A stretch of 64,000 nucleotides of DNA, from positions 186,001 to 250,000 of the forward strand of contig JBMNMP010000002.1 of assembly GCA_050953405.1 (NCBI GenBank), given 5' to 3'. The notes under the pieces were generated by a model, which saw only the letters and a list, made by a program, of their open reading frames with translations, made no database searches and was not told the origin of the DNA. Shown here piece by piece: positions 60,720 through 64,000 of the stretch. The position numbers and the translations under genes were made by a program. The stretch's first letter is position 1; the number at the start of each line of letters is the position of its first letter. The stretch is from RUG100 sp050953405 (GTDB lineage Bacteria > Bacillota > Clostridia > Peptostreptococcales > Anaerovoracaceae).

Positions 60720-62063
60720 ATGTCAAACTATGTTCAGAATTGCATCGAATTGTGCAAGAAAAAGAACCCTGGCGAAGTAGAATTTCACCAGACAGTTGAA
60801 GAAGTACTGACTTCTTTGGCTCCAGTATTTGAAAAGCACCCTGAGTATGAGAAGGCTGCTCTGCTGGAAAGACTGACTGAGCCTGAAAGAGGAATCACTT
60901 TCAGAGTCGTTTGGACAGATGACAACGGCAAAGTTCAGGTAAACAAGGGATACAGATACGAATTCAACAGCGCAATCGGACCTTACAAAGGTGGTCTGAG
61001 ATTCGCACCGAACGTATATCCTGGAATCATCAAGTTCCTCGGATTCGAGCAGATTTTCAAGAACAGTCTGACCGGTCTGCCTATCGGCGGCGGCAAAGGT
61101 GGTTCCGACTTCGATCCGACTGGAAAGTCAGATGCAGAGGTTATGAGATTCTGCCAGGCGTTCATGACTGAACTCTACAGACACATCGGACCTGAGACTG
61201 ACGTACCTGCTGGTGACATGGGCGTTGGCGGAAGAGAGATCGGATATCTGTATGGACAGTACAAGAGAATCGTCAACAAGTTTGAAGGCGTTCTGACTGG
61301 TAAAGGCCTCACATGGGGTGGACTGAACGGAAGAACAGAAGCTACAGGATTCGGAATCGTATTCTTCACAAGAGAAATGCTGAAGGCTAACGGCGAAGAG
61401 CTGAAGGGCAAGACAGTTGCTATTTCCGGATTTGGTAACGTATCCTGGGGAACAGCTACAAAGCTGAACGAACTGGGCGCAAAGGTTGTTACAATCTCCG
61501 GTCCGGACGGATACATCTACGATCCTGACGGCGTTTCCGGCGAAAAGGTTGACTACATGCTCGAGCTGAGAGCCAGCGGCAAGAACATCTGCGCACCTTA
61601 TGCAGACAAGTTCAAGGGAGCTACATTCTATGCTGGAAAGAAGCCTTGGGAAGCTGATGCTGACCTGTACATTCCGTGCGCTACACAGAATGAAATCAAC
61701 GCTGATGATGCTAAGTCGTTCGTTGACAGAAAAGTTAAGTTCGTTTGCGAAGGATCCAACATGTCCTCCACTAACGAAGCTATCAAGATCATGCAGGACG
61801 GCGGAATCATCGTTGGACCTTCAAAGGCTGCTAACGCTGGCGGCGTAGCTTGCTCTTGCATCGAGATGGGCCAGAACGCTGGTAAGACTGTCTTCACACC
61901 GGAGCAGGTTTATGAGCAGCTCGAAGGCATCATGGTAGGCATCCACAACGCTTGCAAAGAAGCATCCGAAGAATACTATGGCACATATGACCTGGTTAAG
62001 GGAGCTAACATTGCTGGATTCCTGAAGGTTGCTGACGCTATGATGGCACAGGGTCTTGTATAA
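60720..62063 (+). CDS. gdhA: Glutamate dehydrogenase (hexameric)
   Basis: GdhA interconverts 2-oxoglutarate plus ammonia and glutamate. The 447 residues match the hexameric GdhA type: YKGGLRFAPNVYPGIIKFLG in part, GGGKGGSDFDPTGKS with the catalytic Lys and neighbours, PAGDMGVGGREIGYLYGQY in part, GGLNGRTEATGFG and the Rossmann GFGNVSWGTATKL. Codon choice is visibly more biased (AGA, ACA, GCT, CTG) than in neighbours, fitting high expression. It is a single-gene unit. NAD versus NADP use cannot be told by eye. Confidence 0.96.
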   Translation: MSNYVQNCIELCKKKNPGEVEFHQTVEEVLTSLAPVFEKHPEYEKAALLERLTEPERGITFRVVWTDDNGKVQVNKGYRYEFNSAIGPYKGGLRFAPNVYPGIIKFLGFEQIFKNSLTGLPIGGGKGGSDFDPTGKSDAEVMRFCQAFMTELYRHIGPETDVPAGDMGVGGREIGYLYGQYKRIVNKFEGVLTGKGLTWGGLNGRTEATGFGIVFFTREMLKANGEELKGKTVAISGFGNVSWGTATKLNELGAKVVTISGPDGYIYDPDGVSGEKVDYMLELRASGKNICAPYADKFKGATFYAGKKPWEADADLYIPCATQNEINADDAKSFVDRKVKFVCEGSNMSSTNEAIKIMQDGGIIVGPSKAANAGGVACSCIEMGQNAGKTVFTPEQVYEQLEGIMVGIHNACKEASEEYYGTYDLVKGANIAGFLKVADAMMAQGLV

Positions 62064-62103
62064 ATCTCGACAGAGAATCTATAGAAGATTAAGATAACCA
62101 AAA

Positions 62104-62130
62104 GACACGGCTTTCAAGCCGTGTCTTTTT
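62104..62130 (+). terminator. Bidirectional terminator between gdhA and addA
   Basis: GACACGGCTT, TC, AAGCCGTGTC then TTTTT; preceded by AAAA so it also serves the converging addA gene. Confidence 0.92.
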
Positions 62131-62155
62131 ATACGCTTTTTATTGATCACAGACT

Positions 62156-64000
62156 TCAGATCATGGCAACCGGCCGGTCTTCGCTGAACAGATAGAGGTA
62201 AGCTTCCCCCACTTCATGCCCGGTCACCGTCTCCAGCGCCCTGGCGTAGATATCTATCTGATCACGATATTTTGCCTCTATGCCGCTGACCGATTCATTC
62301 GTCTTGTAGTCCAGGAGCACCAGACCGTCAGCATCTTCAAACCAGCAGTCGATCACGCCCTGAACGATCACTTCCCTGCCATTATGGTCGTAAAGCATGT
62401 TGAAGTGGCTTTCCTTGTTCACTTTTTCGGCCGCCGCCGCCCTGATGCCTACCCCGGTCTCGAAGAACCGCTCTATTCGCTCAGTCTCCACGATGTCAGC
62501 TTCTTCCCGGTAGAGTATCTCTTTGTCCACGAGCTGTTCAATGAGGCCGGATATATATCCCTCCCCTTCTGCAGCTGCCCGGGCAAAGTCGAGATGCTCC
62601 ATGACAGTGTGATATATGGTACCGCGTTCGGCAGCACTGAACTTCTTTTCCTCGAGAGTGAACGCAGGCCTTCTCAGAGAAAAGTCCCTATTGCTGCCGC
62701 TGTTGATTTCACTGACAGAATACTTGGATTTGATCTTCTCATCTTCGGCATACGGATATACGAACGAAAGCCTCTGTGAGATCTCTTCGGGTACTTCTAT
62801 CTCCGCGGCCCTGTCGAGCAGCTCACGGACTTCACCTCCGTGCCGCTCCCTTTCCATAGCGTACTCGGAGAGCGTCGTCCTGTCCTCGAATGTTATCGGC
62901 AGTCCCGCCTTTCTCACGGCATTATAGATCATGTCCAGATAACAGCTCTTCTGTGAGATCCCGATATCGTATTTATCAAGACGTTTCCACAGATCTCTCA
63001 TGCCGCCTATCAGGATCAGGCGATCCTTGGCTCTGGTCATGGCCACATAGAGTATCCTCACTTCCTCATCCAGAGATTCTTTCTTCTCCCTGAGGTCGAT
63101 GGCCTCCTCTATGAGGGTCTCCGCACGCCAGTGACCGCTCTTGCTGACCGCCGCCATACCGAGTCCGAGATCTTTCTGCATGATCCCCAGCTTGCTCGGC
63201 TTGTCGAAATTAAAGCGCTTGCCGAGTCCGCAGACGAGGACCACCGGGAACTCCAGGCCCTTGCTCTTGTGAATGGTCATTATCCTCACAACATCATCGT
63301 TATCAGAGACCAGTTTGACCTGGCCCATATCGATCTTGTTGCTGCCGATAGCATCGATGTAGCGCAGCAGAGAGTAGATCGTGGCCTCTTTGTTTCCGCG
63401 GAAGTCAGCCACTTTATCGACCAGCGCACGAAGATTCGCCTGTCTCTGCCTGCCGCCGGGCAGAGCACCTATATAGGAATAGTAACCGGTTTCCCGCATC
63501 AGCTTCCATACAAAGACATCGAGATCCACGCCTGCTGAATATTGCTTCCACCTCGAAAGCTTTTCCAGCACGCCGCCCGCTTTCTGACGCAGTTCGGGCT
63601 CACTGCCGCTTTCGGCATAATAGTCCAGCGAATCACGGAAAGTGCCCTCTCCATGCGCCATCCTTATCCTGATCAGTTCATCGATGTCAAAACCGAATAT
63701 CTGTGATCTGAGCACGCTGAGCAGTGGAATATCCTGCCTGCTGTTGTCGATAACGCGCAGGAGATCGGTGAATGTGAGGATCTCCAGAGTATCGAAATAT
63801 CCCGTGTTATCATCCACATAAGCTTCGATACCGTTCATCTGCAGGGCTTCGAAGAAAACATCCGCGTTTCTCTTGGCACCCCTCATCAGAATCACGATAT
63901 CTTTTTTCATCACCTTTCGCACGCTGCCGGTGGCGTTGTCATAAATGTCAGTTCCGAGGACCGAGTTGATAGCCTTCACCGCTGTCATGGCTTCTAACTG
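62156..64000 (-). CDS. addA: ATP-dependent helicase/nuclease subunit A (AddA), C-terminal part
   Basis: AddA is the helicase-nuclease subunit of the AddAB recombination complex. About 614 codons are present; the frame is open at base 64000, so the ATPase N-terminus is outside. UvrD-type motifs are seen (MTIHKSKGLEFPVVLVCGL, YVAMTRAKDRLIL) and the C-terminal RecB-like nuclease with GTIYHTVMEHLDFA, VQGVIDCWFEDADG and LLDYKTN, the Asp-x-Lys metal-binding core. addB is not in the window. Confidence 0.94.
   Translation of the reverse strand, partial: QLEAMTAVKAINSVLGTDIYDNATGSVRKVMKKDIVILMRGAKRNADVFFEALQMNGIEAYVDDNTGYFDTLEILTFTDLLRVIDNSRQDIPLLSVLRSQIFGFDIDELIRIRMAHGEGTFRDSLDYYAESGSEPELRQKAGGVLEKLSRWKQYSAGVDLDVFVWKLMRETGYYSYIGALPGGRQRQANLRALVDKVADFRGNKEATIYSLLRYIDAIGSNKIDMGQVKLVSDNDDVVRIMTIHKSKGLEFPVVLVCGLGKRFNFDKPSKLGIMQKDLGLGMAAVSKSGHWRAETLIEEAIDLREKKESLDEEVRILYVAMTRAKDRLILIGGMRDLWKRLDKYDIGISQKSCYLDMIYNAVRKAGLPITFEDRTTLSEYAMERERHGGEVRELLDRAAEIEVPEEISQRLSFVYPYAEDEKIKSKYSVSEINSGSNRDFSLRRPAFTLEEKKFSAAERGTIYHTVMEHLDFARAAAEGEGYISGLIEQLVDKEILYREEADIVETERIERFFETGVGIRAAAAEKVNKESHFNMLYDHNGREVIVQGVIDCWFEDADGLVLLDYKTNESVSGIEAKYRDQIDIYARALETVTGHEVGEAYLYLFSEDRPVAMI

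Noticed and set aside
1..64000. CRISPR arrays, IS elements, prophage genes or replication origin signals
   Set aside because: No regularly spaced repeats, transposase, integrase, phage structural genes, DnaA-box clusters or rRNA genes were found.

Overview
The window reads as chromosomal DNA of an anaerobic Gram-positive bacterium, most likely class Clostridia (Bacillota). Supporting signs are HrcA with a perfect CIRCE element, a T-box leader, many ferredoxin-linked enzymes (2-oxoacid:ferredoxin oxidoreductase, EFR1-type ferredoxin, PyrK-dependent DHODH), strong AGGAGG-type ribosome binding sites, several TTG/GTG starts and sigma-A promoters with 17-18 bp spacers. Base composition looks close to balanced. 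A placement near Clostridiales family XIII (Anaerovoracaceae) is only a guess. No phage, IS element, CRISPR array or plasmid function was seen. Most genes lie on the minus strand in tight operons.

Layout. 1-10.1 kb: hrcA-grpE-dnaK (dnaK cut by the left edge) under promoter plus CIRCE; a frameshifted NhaC-type antiporter gene on the plus strand; then lepA-hemW-glpK-EFR1 ferredoxin on the minus strand. rpsT is divergent from lepA and its frame is broken at an A8 run. 10.5-13.4 kb: secreted GHL10-type protein, deoD and a DtxR/MntR-like regulator. 13.4-16.7 kb: porC-D-A-B-type oxidoreductase operon behind a T-box leader whose specifier reads as isoleucine. 16.7-22.3 kb: complete pyrC-K-D-F-E-B-I operon. 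carB stands alone at 28.4-31.6 kb without carA. 22.3-28.2 kb: small membrane proteins, an OFA-type MFS transporter with a double carboxymuconolactone decarboxylase protein, an aldo/keto reductase and a GH25 lysozyme with a structured leader. 31.8 kb: tRNA-Ser(CGA). 32-36 kb: lipoprotein, M29 aminopeptidase and a large secreted glucosaminidase. 36.3-43.7 kb: a ten-gene minus-strand operon from a YerC-like regulator to deoB-pdp. 43.7-47.6 kb: CtpA protease, recJ preceded by a small ORF, and an orphan ParA/MinD-like protein. 47.6-53.5 kb: Fn3-glucosaminidase, then mgtE-nnrD-split transketolase-lipoprotein. 53.6-60.4 kb: a three-gene operon headed by a 1599-residue multidomain protein. 60.7-64 kb: gdhA and the 3' part of addA.

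Logic. Pyrimidine synthesis (pyr operon, carB) and nucleoside salvage (deoD, deoB, pdp) feed the same pools, and the split transketolase links to pentose phosphates. Amino-acid and redox metabolism is represented by gdhA and the T-box-controlled oxidoreductase. Four secreted cell-wall or glycan enzymes and two lipoproteins point to envelope remodelling. The least explained parts are the 1599-residue protein and its two partners, the Ile T-box on a ferredoxin oxidoreductase, the rpsT slippage site, the leader of the GH25 gene, a coupled 43-codon ORF ahead of recJ, and a J-domain-like protein beside rmuC.
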